This document shows, piece by piece, positions 24,349 to 32,113 of a stretch of 64,000 nt of DNA (position 1 is the first letter of the stretch; each line of letters begins with the position of its first letter). A model generated the notes under the pieces. The model was not told where the DNA came from. It did no database searches and worked only from the letters and a program-made list of their open reading frames with translations. Source of the DNA: Anaerolineae bacterium (lineage in GTDB: Bacteria > Chloroflexota > Anaerolineae > Promineifilales > Promineifilaceae); contig JADLAX010000006.1 of the NCBI GenBank assembly GCA_020848035.1, positions 1 through 64,000 of the forward strand, written 5' to 3'. The translations under genes were made by a program, and so were the position numbers.

Positions 24349-25908
24349 ATGACACTCTTATTCTCCACACTTGCAGTTTTACTCATGATTTTCATCCCGC
24401 TGGGGCTGGCGGTTTGGCTGCGGCGGCGGTTTGCGGTGCCGTGGGTTTTGTTCTGCCTGGGCATTCTCACCTTTATCGGCTCGCAGACTTACCACATTCC
24501 GCTCAACAACTGGCTGACCGATCTGGGCGTGATTGGCGAGATTGGGCCAGACGCGCCGAATTTGTGGCGAACGGCCGTCATTCTCGGTCTCTCCGCCGGA
24601 CTCAGCGAAACCATCGCCCGCGTGCTGGGGTACTGGTTCCTCTTCCGGGGCAGGCTGGCGGAGCGGTTGGAGGACGGTGTGCTGGTCGGTCTGGGGCACG
24701 GCGGCATCGAGGCGATGATCATCGGCGGCGTGTTTACCGCTGGCTCGGTTAGCGCGCTGTGGGCGATGCGGGACGTGGATTTGAGCACCCTGGGCCTGAC
24801 GGCGGCGCAGTTAACGGCCGTTTCCACTCAACTTACCGCCCTGCAAGAAACCCCCTGGCTCATCTTTTTAGCCGTCTTTGAGCGGCTGATCGCCCTCACG
24901 CTGCACGTGACGCTGTCGGTGCTGGTGTGGCGGGCGTTTAAGAAGCGGCAGGTGTGGCCGGTGCTGCTGGCGGTGGCCACCCATGCGCTGTTGGATGGCA
25001 CGGCCGTTTACGCCATTCAATTCCTCGATGCCATCTGGGTGGAGCTGATTTTGCTGGCAATTGCCCTGCCCGGCGCGATCTGGCTGTGGCGCAGTTGGCC
25101 GGCCGCGAGCAAAACGCAGCCCGGTTTGGGCTGGCAAAAGGAGCTGAGGTTGTTGGGTACGGCCGTTACCCACGAACTCAACCAGCAGTGGCGCACCCGT
25201 CGCGCCCTGGTGATGGTGGCCGTGTTTGTGCTGTTTGGACTGGCCTCGCCCATGCTGGCCAAGTTCACCCCGGAGCTGCTCAAAAGCGTGCCCGGCGCGG
25301 AGCAGTTTGCCGGGCTCATCCCCGAACCGACGGCGGTGGACGCGGTGGCGCAGTACATCAAAAACCTGACCCAGTTTGGTTTTGTCCTGGTCATTTTGCT
25401 GGGCATGGGGGCCGTGGCGGGCGAGAAGGACAAGGGCACGGCGGCGATTATTTTGAGCAAGCCGCTGCCGCGCTGGGCCTTTTTGCTGAGCAAGTTTGCC
25501 GCGCAGGGGGTGGTTTATTTTGTGGCGCTGCTGCTGGGCACGCTGGCGACGTACTACTACACGCTGGTGCTGTTCGAGCCGCTGGCGCTGGGGCCGTTTT
25601 TGTTTGGCGGTTTTTTGCTCTGGCTGTGGACGTTGGTGTATACGGCCGTTACCCTCCTGGGCAGCACGATGGCCAAAAGCATCGGCAGTGGGGCGGGATT
25701 GGCGCTGCTGGGGGCGGTGCTGCTGCTCATTTTGGGCGGCATTCCCCAGGTGGCCCAGTTTTTCCCTGGCGCATTGGTGAGCTGGGCGGCGCAGCTTGGT
25801 CTGCCGGGCGATGTACCGTTTAGCGGTGGGTCTTTGGCGGCGAATGGGGTGCTGATTTTGGTGTTTTTGGTAACGGCCGTTGCCCTCTTCGAGCGCCAGG
25901 AAATTTAA
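24349..25908 (+). CDS. fusion: YhfC-type intramembrane protease-like domain + ABC-2 exporter permease
   Basis: 519 residues, about 13 membrane helices. Residues 1-~235 match the YhfC family (related to glutamic-type CPBP proteases): GLSAGLSETIARVLGYWFLF, LVGLGHGGIEAMIIGG and ATHALLDG hold the candidate active-site Glu/Arg and His residues. From ~255 (KELRLLGTAVTHELNQQWRT) it is an ABC-2-type permease (GEKDKGTAAIILSKPLPRW, AVTLLGSTMAKSIGSG). The permease part fits the neighbouring ATPase and YxlE-like protein. Both domains are in one uninterrupted frame. A YhfC-ABC fusion is unusual to my knowledge. Confidence 0.78.
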   Translation: MTLLFSTLAVLLMIFIPLGLAVWLRRRFAVPWVLFCLGILTFIGSQTYHIPLNNWLTDLGVIGEIGPDAPNLWRTAVILGLSAGLSETIARVLGYWFLFRGRLAERLEDGVLVGLGHGGIEAMIIGGVFTAGSVSALWAMRDVDLSTLGLTAAQLTAVSTQLTALQETPWLIFLAVFERLIALTLHVTLSVLVWRAFKKRQVWPVLLAVATHALLDGTAVYAIQFLDAIWVELILLAIALPGAIWLWRSWPAASKTQPGLGWQKELRLLGTAVTHELNQQWRTRRALVMVAVFVLFGLASPMLAKFTPELLKSVPGAEQFAGLIPEPTAVDAVAQYIKNLTQFGFVLVILLGMGAVAGEKDKGTAAIILSKPLPRWAFLLSKFAAQGVVYFVALLLGTLATYYYTLVLFEPLALGPFLFGGFLLWLWTLVYTAVTLLGSTMAKSIGSGAGLALLGAVLLLILGGIPQVAQFFPGALVSWAAQLGLPGDVPFSGGSLAANGVLILVFLVTAVALFERQEI

Positions 25909-25910
25909 CG

Positions 25911-26112
25911 ATCCACCGCAGAGCACGCGGAGATTTTTCGCCTAAATGCCGCAAAGCTTAACCAGTGGTCAAAACAGGTTGGTAACTTGAGAGTAAGCAG
26001 CAAAAAAGATGTTATTGAGCTTATCGGGTAGCCTCGTTGTTTAGATCGCTCCCCTGCAATCTAATCAAAAACTCAATGTAAAACTCCGCGCTCTCTGCGA
26101 CCTCAGCGGTAA
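25911..26112. repeat. imperfect CCGCAGAGCACGCGGAG inverted repeat between convergent genes
   Basis: CCACCGCAGAGCACGCGGAG (25912-25931) faces CTCCGCGCTCTCTGCG (26084-26099) and CAGCGG. The ~190-bp gap between convergent genes holds no other structure I can name. Confidence 0.5.
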
Positions 26113-28142
26113 AAAATCAAGTCGCGGGGCGGGAGGGTGTGGCTGGTTGTGCCCACGGTGACGGTTTGCGGTGCCTCGGTGAAGTTGAGCAGCAGGTGCA
26201 CGTCGCCGCGCTGGTAGGCGAGGACGCCAGCGGGCAAATCGGGCAGGCTGGGGATGGCGAGCTGGCTGGCCAGGTGCTGCAGCAGGGCACGCGCCTGTGC
26301 CGGGGTGGGGTAAAAGCCGAGGGTGAGGACACGGCCCTGGTCTACCCTGTTTTCCGCCAGCGCGGTTGGTTGTTCTAGACCTGACAGGTTTGCCGCAAAC
26401 CTGTCAGGTCTTGCAAACTCGTAGCTTGCCAGCGGCACGGCCGTTTCCACCCCCAACGTCTCAACCCAATAACTCGCTTCCCCGGCAAAGTTCTCAATCT
26501 CACTGGTGAACGGCACCGCCTGGCCCGGCGGCAGCGACTGCCAGTTGGTCACCGTCACTCCCGCCAATTCGCGCAGTGCGCCGGGCAGCGGCTGGTCGGT
26601 GACCCGGTTGGACGGGGTTTTGAAGCCGGAGCGGATGCCCAGCAGCAGCGTGCCGCCGTTGCTGGCATAATCTCGCAGCCGTTGGGCCAGTGCCTCGTCC
26701 GCCAGGTGGACTGTCGGGGCGACGACCAGCTTGTAGCGGCTGAGATCGGCCCCGTTGGTCCCCAACGCATTTGGCACCAAATCGACGCCGATGCCCAGGC
26801 GCAGGCAGGCGTGGTAATAGGCGTACAGGTGGCGCAGGTAGTGGAAGTCCTGGCGGTGGGGCTGGAGCTGAAGCGCCCACAAATCGTCGAAGCTGAACAG
26901 GATGGCGACAGGGGCGTCTAGCGGTGCGGCGCTGAGCTGGCTGAGCTGGTCCAGTTCGCCCAGCAGCGTTTGCTGGTCGCCAAAACCGACGTCGGGACGG
27001 CCGTCGTGCCCCAGCAGGCCGGAATGGTACTGCTCCTGCGCCAGCAGCGTGGCCCGCCAGCGGAAGTAGACGATGTGGTCCGCCCCTTCGGCGACGGCGT
27101 GCCACACCCACAGCCGGGGCGTGCCGGGGCGAATGCCAGGGTTGACGTCGCCCCAGTTGATGTGCCCACACTGCTGCTCCATGATCCAGAACGGCCGTTG
27201 CTTCAACCCGCGCATCAACGCATGAGCCATGCTCTGCACGATGGGCTCGCCCACGTCGTAGGCGTAGACGGGGTCGTTGTGGCGCGTGTCGCTGCCCGGC
27301 GGGTACAAAATCTGCCGCCAGCGGTCCGGGTTGCCCGTGGGGTAGTTGTCCCAGGTGATAAAGTCGAGAGACTCGGCCAGGTCAAACTGGTCCAAATCCT
27401 GGTACAGCCCCATGAAGTTGTGGGTCACAAACCGCCCCGGCGCGAGCTGGCGCAGCAGGTCAATCTGCTCCTGCTGGTAGCTCACGTAAGAGTCGGACGA
27501 GAAGCGGTAAAAGTCGAGGACGTGGCTGGGGTTTTTGTAGTTCACGTCGTCGCCGGGCGGCAATATTTGCCACCAGTTGCCGTACGTTTGCGACCAAAAA
27601 ATGGTGCCCCACGCTTCGTTGAGCGCTTCGATGGTGCCGTAGCGGGCTTGCAGCCAGCTTTGGAACTCGGCGGCGCAGTCCGGGCAGTAGCAGCGGGCGG
27701 TTTTGCCGCCGCCAAGCTCGTTGTCGATTTGCCAGCCCACGACGCGGGCATCCTGACCATATCGCTGCGCCATCTGCGTGACGATCTGGCGGCTGAATTC
27801 CCGGTAAGTGAGGCTGTTGGGGCAGTATTGGCGGCGGGTGCCGTGGTTGCGGGAACGGCCGTTCCCATCCACGCGCAAAATTTCCGGATGCTGCCGGGTG
27901 AGCCAGCCTGGCGGCGTACAGGTCGGCGTGCCTAAAATAATTTCCATGCCGGAATCCGCAAAGAGGGCAATCGCCCGATCCAGCCAATCCCACTCGTACA
28001 CGCCCGGTTCTGGCTCCATCCTGGCCCAGGCAAACTCCGCCAGCCGAATGATCTTCAAGCCCAACTCGCCCATCAGCCGGGCATCTTCGGCCCAGCGGGC
28101 TTCGGGCCAATGTTCAGGGTAGTAACAGACGCCAAATTTCAT
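26103..28142 (-). CDS. GH42 beta-galactosidase with palindromic-element insert
   Basis: 679 residues, typical GH42 length. TIM barrel with acid/base Glu142 in GWQIDNELGG and nucleophile Glu in FWIMEQQCGHINW; the structural Zn cluster Cys are at about 107, 151, 153 and 156 (CYCPDC), matching the Thermus A4 enzyme layout. There is no signal peptide, so it acts on imported galactosides. About 13 residues (RPDRFAANLSGLEQ, about 578-591) come from a palindromic element at 26377-26411. It is the last gene of the LacI-headed ABC operon. Confidence 0.93.
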   Translation of the reverse strand: MKFGVCYYPEHWPEARWAEDARLMGELGLKIIRLAEFAWARMEPEPGVYEWDWLDRAIALFADSGMEIILGTPTCTPPGWLTRQHPEILRVDGNGRSRNHGTRRQYCPNSLTYREFSRQIVTQMAQRYGQDARVVGWQIDNELGGGKTARCYCPDCAAEFQSWLQARYGTIEALNEAWGTIFWSQTYGNWWQILPPGDDVNYKNPSHVLDFYRFSSDSYVSYQQEQIDLLRQLAPGRFVTHNFMGLYQDLDQFDLAESLDFITWDNYPTGNPDRWRQILYPPGSDTRHNDPVYAYDVGEPIVQSMAHALMRGLKQRPFWIMEQQCGHINWGDVNPGIRPGTPRLWVWHAVAEGADHIVYFRWRATLLAQEQYHSGLLGHDGRPDVGFGDQQTLLGELDQLSQLSAAPLDAPVAILFSFDDLWALQLQPHRQDFHYLRHLYAYYHACLRLGIGVDLVPNALGTNGADLSRYKLVVAPTVHLADEALAQRLRDYASNGGTLLLGIRSGFKTPSNRVTDQPLPGALRELAGVTVTNWQSLPPGQAVPFTSEIENFAGEASYWVETLGVETAVPLASYEFARPDRFAANLSGLEQPTALAENRVDQGRVLTLGFYPTPAQARALLQHLASQLAIPSLPDLPAGVLAYQRGDVHLLLNFTEAPQTVTVGTTSHTLPPRDLIFYR
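26377..26411. repeat. palindromic element inside the GH42 gene (AGACCTGACAGGTTTG arms)
   Basis: Perfect 16-bp arms AGACCTGACAGGTTTG (26377-26392) and CAAACCTGTCAGGTCT (26396-26411) with a 3-nt loop CCG. It is translated through in-frame. Same family as 21134-21198. Confidence 0.88.
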
Positions 28143-28153
28143 GCTCTATCTCC

Positions 28154-28256
28154 CTCGTTCCACGCTCTGCGTGGAATGAAGTTTTGGACGCTCCGCGTCC
28201 CTCTTGCAGCGCGGAGCGCTGCGGTCGGCATTCCCACGCTCTGCGTGGGAACGAGA
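28154..28256. repeat. CTCGTTCCACGCTCTGCGTGG composite palindrome, copy 1
   Basis: CGTTCCACGCTCTGCGTGGAATG, GGACGCTCCGCGTCC and CATTCCCACGCTCTGCGTGGGAACGAG are adjacent palindromes. A second copy is at 53,479-53,578. It lies between the GH42 and FGGY kinase genes. Confidence 0.8.
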
Positions 28257-28261
28257 AGAGG

Positions 28262-29761
28262 CTACTGCCAGGATTGGATGAGACGGATGGCTTGCTGCCA
28301 ACGGCCGTATCCTTCCTCCAAATCGCGCGGCGGGATGGGGCACGGCTCGAAGCGGTGGTGGCTGCCGGGCAGGGGGGGCAGGCTGGCCACGTCCGGCCAG
28401 GTGCCAATTTGCAGGCCCGCCAGCAGCGCCGCCGCCCACGCCGTCGTCTCGGTGAAGGTGGGGCGCAGGATGGGGATGTTGAGCATGTCGGCCTGAATCT
28501 GGCAGGCGATGTCGCTGGCGGACACGCCGCCGCCGACCAGCATTTGCCCCATCGTCACCCCGGCGTCGCGGGCAATCGTCTCTTTGATGGCCCGAAGTTG
28601 ATAGCCCAGAGCCTCCAAAAAGGCGCGCACGATGTGGCCGCGCGTTGTGCCCAGGGTCATGCCCAGCAGGGCGGCGCGGGCGTCGGGATCGTTGTACGGG
28701 GCGTCCAGGCCGGTAAAGGCGGGCACAAACATCACCCCGCCGGAGTCGGGAACGGCCGTGGCCAACCGCTCCACGTCCTCGTAATCATCAATAAACCGGG
28801 CGTTGTCCCGCATCCAACGAATCGCCGCGCCGATGACCGTGGTGGGCGCTTCCAGGCAGTACGTCTGCCGGTCGCCCAAATGCCAGGCGTTGTAGACGTT
28901 GATATTTTCCTGGTAGGGCATGTTGTCGCCCAAAAACAGCTTGACGTAAGCGGCCGTACCGTGGGTCGATTCGGCGTCGCCGGGAATGCGGCAGCCGTGG
29001 CCAAACAGGGCCGCCTGCTGGTCGCCAATCATGGCTGTGACGGGAATGACGGCCGTTTCGCCGCCCGGTCCCGCTATCTCAATCTCGCCAAACGGATGCA
29101 GCGTCGGCGTTGCTTCCGGCAGTGCCGTCAGCGGCACGCCCAGCCAATCGAGCCACTCGGCCCAATATTGCCGGGCGCGGAAATCGTACAGCCCGGTCGC
29201 CTGCACCAGCGAGCTGTCCATGGCGTGCCCGTTGGCTTTGCCCAGCGCCGTCACCAACCAAAGCGCCGACTGCCCAATGCGCAAATGGCCCGCTTGAGCG
29301 GCTTCGCGAACGGCCGTATCGTGTGTCATGCGCCATTTCAGGTGCAGGGCGGTCATGTAGGTGCCGGGGGCGTAGCCCAGCCGCCGCTTGGCTTCGCTGG
29401 CAAAGGGGGAGTGCTCAACTTCCTTCACATACCCTTTGGTGCGTAAATCTTGCCAGGTGATGGCGCTGCTGAGGGAACGGCCGTTACGGCCGTCCCACAC
29501 AAAATCCGTATTGCGCTGGCAGGTGAGGCCACAGGCGGCAATCTGGTTGGGGTGGATTTTTGCCTGGGTGATGGCTTCGGTGATAACGGCCGTTACCCCC
29601 GCCGCCACCTCCGCCGGATCCTGTTCCACCCAATCCGGCCGGGGATGCAGCCGCGCCAGCGGCCGGTACGCATAGCCATGCACCGTGCCCGCCCCGTCAA
29701 GGATCAGCGCCCGGCTGCCGCTGCTGCCCTGATCCACCCCTAACAAAAATGATTTCGACAT
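28262..29761 (-). CDS. FGGY-family carbohydrate kinase, glycerol-kinase-like
   Basis: 499 residues, the length of glycerol kinase. N-terminal phosphate motif GVDQGSSGSRALILD, PDWVEQDPAEV, GLTCQRNTDFVWD, ITWQDLRT, the second-domain STHGTAAYVKLFLGDN, VFVPAFTGLDAPYNDP and MLVGGGVSASD follow glycerol kinase order better than xylulokinase. The usual TNQRET is changed to TCQRNT, so the substrate is not certain. It sits in the ABC/GH42 operon, which suggests phosphorylation of glycerol or a related polyol released with galactose. Confidence 0.85.
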   Translation of the reverse strand: MSKSFLLGVDQGSSGSRALILDGAGTVHGYAYRPLARLHPRPDWVEQDPAEVAAGVTAVITEAITQAKIHPNQIAACGLTCQRNTDFVWDGRNGRSLSSAITWQDLRTKGYVKEVEHSPFASEAKRRLGYAPGTYMTALHLKWRMTHDTAVREAAQAGHLRIGQSALWLVTALGKANGHAMDSSLVQATGLYDFRARQYWAEWLDWLGVPLTALPEATPTLHPFGEIEIAGPGGETAVIPVTAMIGDQQAALFGHGCRIPGDAESTHGTAAYVKLFLGDNMPYQENINVYNAWHLGDRQTYCLEAPTTVIGAAIRWMRDNARFIDDYEDVERLATAVPDSGGVMFVPAFTGLDAPYNDPDARAALLGMTLGTTRGHIVRAFLEALGYQLRAIKETIARDAGVTMGQMLVGGGVSASDIACQIQADMLNIPILRPTFTETTAWAAALLAGLQIGTWPDVASLPPLPGSHHRFEPCPIPPRDLEEGYGRWQQAIRLIQSWQ

Positions 29762-29820
29762 GCAAAATTCCTGCTTTTTGCTCTAGTGAAAAGCTTATCT
29801 CTACCTGCGCTCATTTTGAC

Positions 29821-29889
29821 TGTCATTCCCGCGAAGGCGGGAATCCACTCTGGTACGCAAGATGGATACCCGCCTTCGCGGGTATGACA
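29821..29889. repeat. TGTCATTCCCGCG REP-like element, copy 2
   Basis: Arms TGTCATTCCCGCGAAGGCGG and CCGCCTTCGCGGGTATGACA, with AATCCA/TGGATA inside. It lies between the FGGY kinase and HAD genes. Confidence 0.85.
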
Positions 29890-29911
29890 CTAGCTCTGGT
29901 AAGTTTGCCTA

Positions 29912-30691
29912 CTAAATTGGTAACAATTCCCCCAAATGGTGGATGATGTAGGTGGGGATTATATCCGATTGGGCCGCCATTGCTTCACTGGTCGCGCCCG
30001 TCAATGTCAGCGCCCCGGCCATGCCCGCGTTTAGCCCCATCAGCACGTCCGTCTCCAGCCGGTCCCCCGTCATGATGCAGCGTTCAGCGGGCAAATTTAG
30101 CAGCCCCAAAATCGCCTCCGCCATGTATGCCGATGGTTTGCCCACCACCGCCTCAATTTTCGTATCCGTACACGCCTCGATGGCGGCAATAACGGCCGCC
30201 GCGTCTGGCTCGCCGCCGCCTGGCACCGGGCAGTATCGGTCCGCATTGGTGGCAAAAAAGCGCGCCCCGTGCCGGATGGCGTCAAACGCAATTTGCAGCT
30301 TGCGGTATTCAAACGTCCGGTCAAAGCTGGCAATCACCGCCTCTACTTCGCTGGCCTCATCGGTGAGGGTGAAGCCTGCCTTTGTCAGCTCATCGCACAA
30401 CGACTGCTCCCCCACCACAAACAGCTTGGCTTCCGGCATGCGCCGCTGCAAAAAATCCACCATCACGTAGGATGAATTGATCACGTCGTTGTCCGGCGTC
30501 GGCAGCCCCAGCCGCGTCAGCTTTTGCGCATATTCTTCCCGCGTTTTGGTGGGGTTGTTCGACAAAAAAACCGTCCGCTTCCCCATGGCCCGCAGTTGCG
30601 TAATCGTCTCCCCCGCGTTTGGCAGCAGTGCCTCCCCCAAATAAACCGTCCCATCCAAATCAAAAATGTAAGCGTCAAACTCTCTCATCAT
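29912..30691 (-). CDS. HAD-IIA phosphatase (NagD/phosphoglycolate-glycerol phosphatase type)
   Basis: 259 residues. Motif I FDLDGTVYLGEALL, motif II FLSNNPTKTREEY, motif III Lys in VVGKPSAYM and motif IV MTGDRLETDVLMGLNAG define the HAD subfamily IIA (NagD, 4-nitrophenylphosphatase, glycerol-3-phosphate or phosphoglycolate phosphatases). It lies between the ABC permeases and the FGGY kinase in one operon, so a sugar- or glycerol-phosphate is a likely substrate. Confidence 0.88.
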   Translation of the reverse strand: MMREFDAYIFDLDGTVYLGEALLPNAGETITQLRAMGKRTVFLSNNPTKTREEYAQKLTRLGLPTPDNDVINSSYVMVDFLQRRMPEAKLFVVGEQSLCDELTKAGFTLTDEASEVEAVIASFDRTFEYRKLQIAFDAIRHGARFFATNADRYCPVPGGGEPDAAAVIAAIEACTDTKIEAVVGKPSAYMAEAILGLLNLPAERCIMTGDRLETDVLMGLNAGMAGALTLTGATSEAMAAQSDIIPTYIIHHLGELLPI

Positions 30692-30729
30692 TAAAAATTA
30701 ACCATTCACCATTCACAATTAACCATTGT

Positions 30730-31947
30730 CTAGCCTTTAACGCCGCTGCTCGTCGCACTCTCCACAAAAAAGCGCTGCCCCAAAATGTAAATGACCATCG
30801 GCGGCAAAATGGCAATCGCCGCGCCGGCCAAAATCAGGTTGGGGCTGTCCGAAGCGCGCCCGCGCAGTACGTTTAACGACAGCGTCAGCACGTGATTGTC
30901 CACGTTTCCGGTGTTGATGACCACCAGCGGCCAAAAGAAGCTGTTCCAGGCGTACAAAAAGGTGAAGGTGGTCAGGGTGGCCAGGGCAGGGGTGCTGGCG
31001 GGCAGGAAAATGCGCATCAAGATTTGCAGCCGGTTGGCTCCGTCAATCAGCGCTGCCTCTTCAATTTCCTTGGGGATGGTGATGAAAAATTGGCGCATCA
31101 AAAAGGTGCCGTAGGCGCTAAAAATCCAGGGGATGACCAGTGACGCCACTTTATCCACCCAGCCAATCGTGACCATGAGCTGGTACATCGGCGTTACCAG
31201 CACCACAAACGGAATCATGATGGTGCCCAGGTAAAAAACAAACAAGTTGTTGCGCCCCGGGAAGTTGAGCCGGGCAAAGGCATAACCGCCCAGTACGGAG
31301 GTCGAAAGTGTGCCCAGCACCACCAACACGGTGACCAGAATGGTGTTGCTCAGGCTGCGATCCATGTTTTGCAGGGCAATCACGTCGCTGTAATTTTCCG
31401 GCCGGGCGGTAAGCTCTTCCACCGGCTGGCTGAGGCGCACGTTTTGCAAAATTTCCACGCTGGGATCATTGGGATCCACGAAGCGGCCCAGGGCGGTTTG
31501 GTTTATCAGGGCGAGTTCCTGGGTTTGCCCATCGGTGGTTACCAGGTAAACAGGCACCTCTTCGCCATTTACCAGTACCTGCTCCGTGTTGGTGAAGCCG
31601 CCTTTGGGTTCGGCGTCGTCCAGGGGCAGCTCAAACTGTTCCCCCGGATTGGCCGGATCGACAAAGACGCCAATGCGAATATTGCTCTCCACCAGGGCCA
31701 ATTCACGCTGCTCACCGTTCACCTCGCCGTAGTAGAGCGGCAGCGGCTCGTCGAAGCCGGGCATCTCGGTGGTGAGCGTTTCGCGCGGCAGCAATCGCGG
31801 CGGATAGCGGAACGTGTCTTTGGGCTCCTTGAAGGAGGTGGTGAGCATGTACAGGAACGGGAAGATCATGAAAAAGGCGAAGACGGTCAGCACCAAATAG
31901 ATCAACCCGTTGCGCGTATATTGAATGGCTTTGTATGAACGTAACAT
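30730..31947 (-). CDS. ABC sugar permease (MalG type) with large extracytoplasmic insertion
   Basis: 405 residues versus ~280 for typical MalG proteins. After the first helix (YLVLTVFAFFMIFPFLYMLT) an extra ~130 hydrophilic residues (about 45-190: repeated short beta-like stretches such as QVLVNGEEVPVYLVTTDGQ) precede the remaining five helices. The EAA loop PKEIEEAALIDGANRLQ is intact. ATG at 31947 (MLRSYKAIQYTRNG) is chosen; the open frame upstream is within repeat DNA. It pairs with the MalF-type gene at 32114. Confidence 0.88.
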   Translation of the reverse strand: MLRSYKAIQYTRNGLIYLVLTVFAFFMIFPFLYMLTTSFKEPKDTFRYPPRLLPRETLTTEMPGFDEPLPLYYGEVNGEQRELALVESNIRIGVFVDPANPGEQFELPLDDAEPKGGFTNTEQVLVNGEEVPVYLVTTDGQTQELALINQTALGRFVDPNDPSVEILQNVRLSQPVEELTARPENYSDVIALQNMDRSLSNTILVTVLVVLGTLSTSVLGGYAFARLNFPGRNNLFVFYLGTIMIPFVVLVTPMYQLMVTIGWVDKVASLVIPWIFSAYGTFLMRQFFITIPKEIEEAALIDGANRLQILMRIFLPASTPALATLTTFTFLYAWNSFFWPLVVINTGNVDNHVLTLSLNVLRGRASDSPNLILAGAAIAILPPMVIYILGQRFFVESATSSGVKG

Positions 31948-31964
31948 CAGATCACCGTTTTTTT

Positions 31965-32100
31965 TTGCCACAGAGGGGATAGAGTGTTTAGAGATTTGCG
32001 AGCTCTTTGACAGCTCGTGAAACGTGAAACGTGACCAGGAATACATCACGTTTTGCGCTTCACGTTTCACGCATCACCCATTTGTCTCTGTGTTCTCTGT
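31965..32100. repeat. nested CACAGAG / TGAAACG hairpin element
   Basis: CCACAGAGGGGATAGAG (left) faces CTCTGTGTTCTCTGTGG (right); inside, CGTGAAACGTGAAACGTGA faces CTTCACGTTTCACGCATCAC. It separates the two permease genes. Confidence 0.75.
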
Positions 32101-32113
32101 GGCCATTACATTC

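Noticed and set aside
28184..29446. 420-codon plus-strand frame opposite the FGGY kinase
   Set aside because: Shadow frame; the kinase on the minus strand keeps all family motifs.
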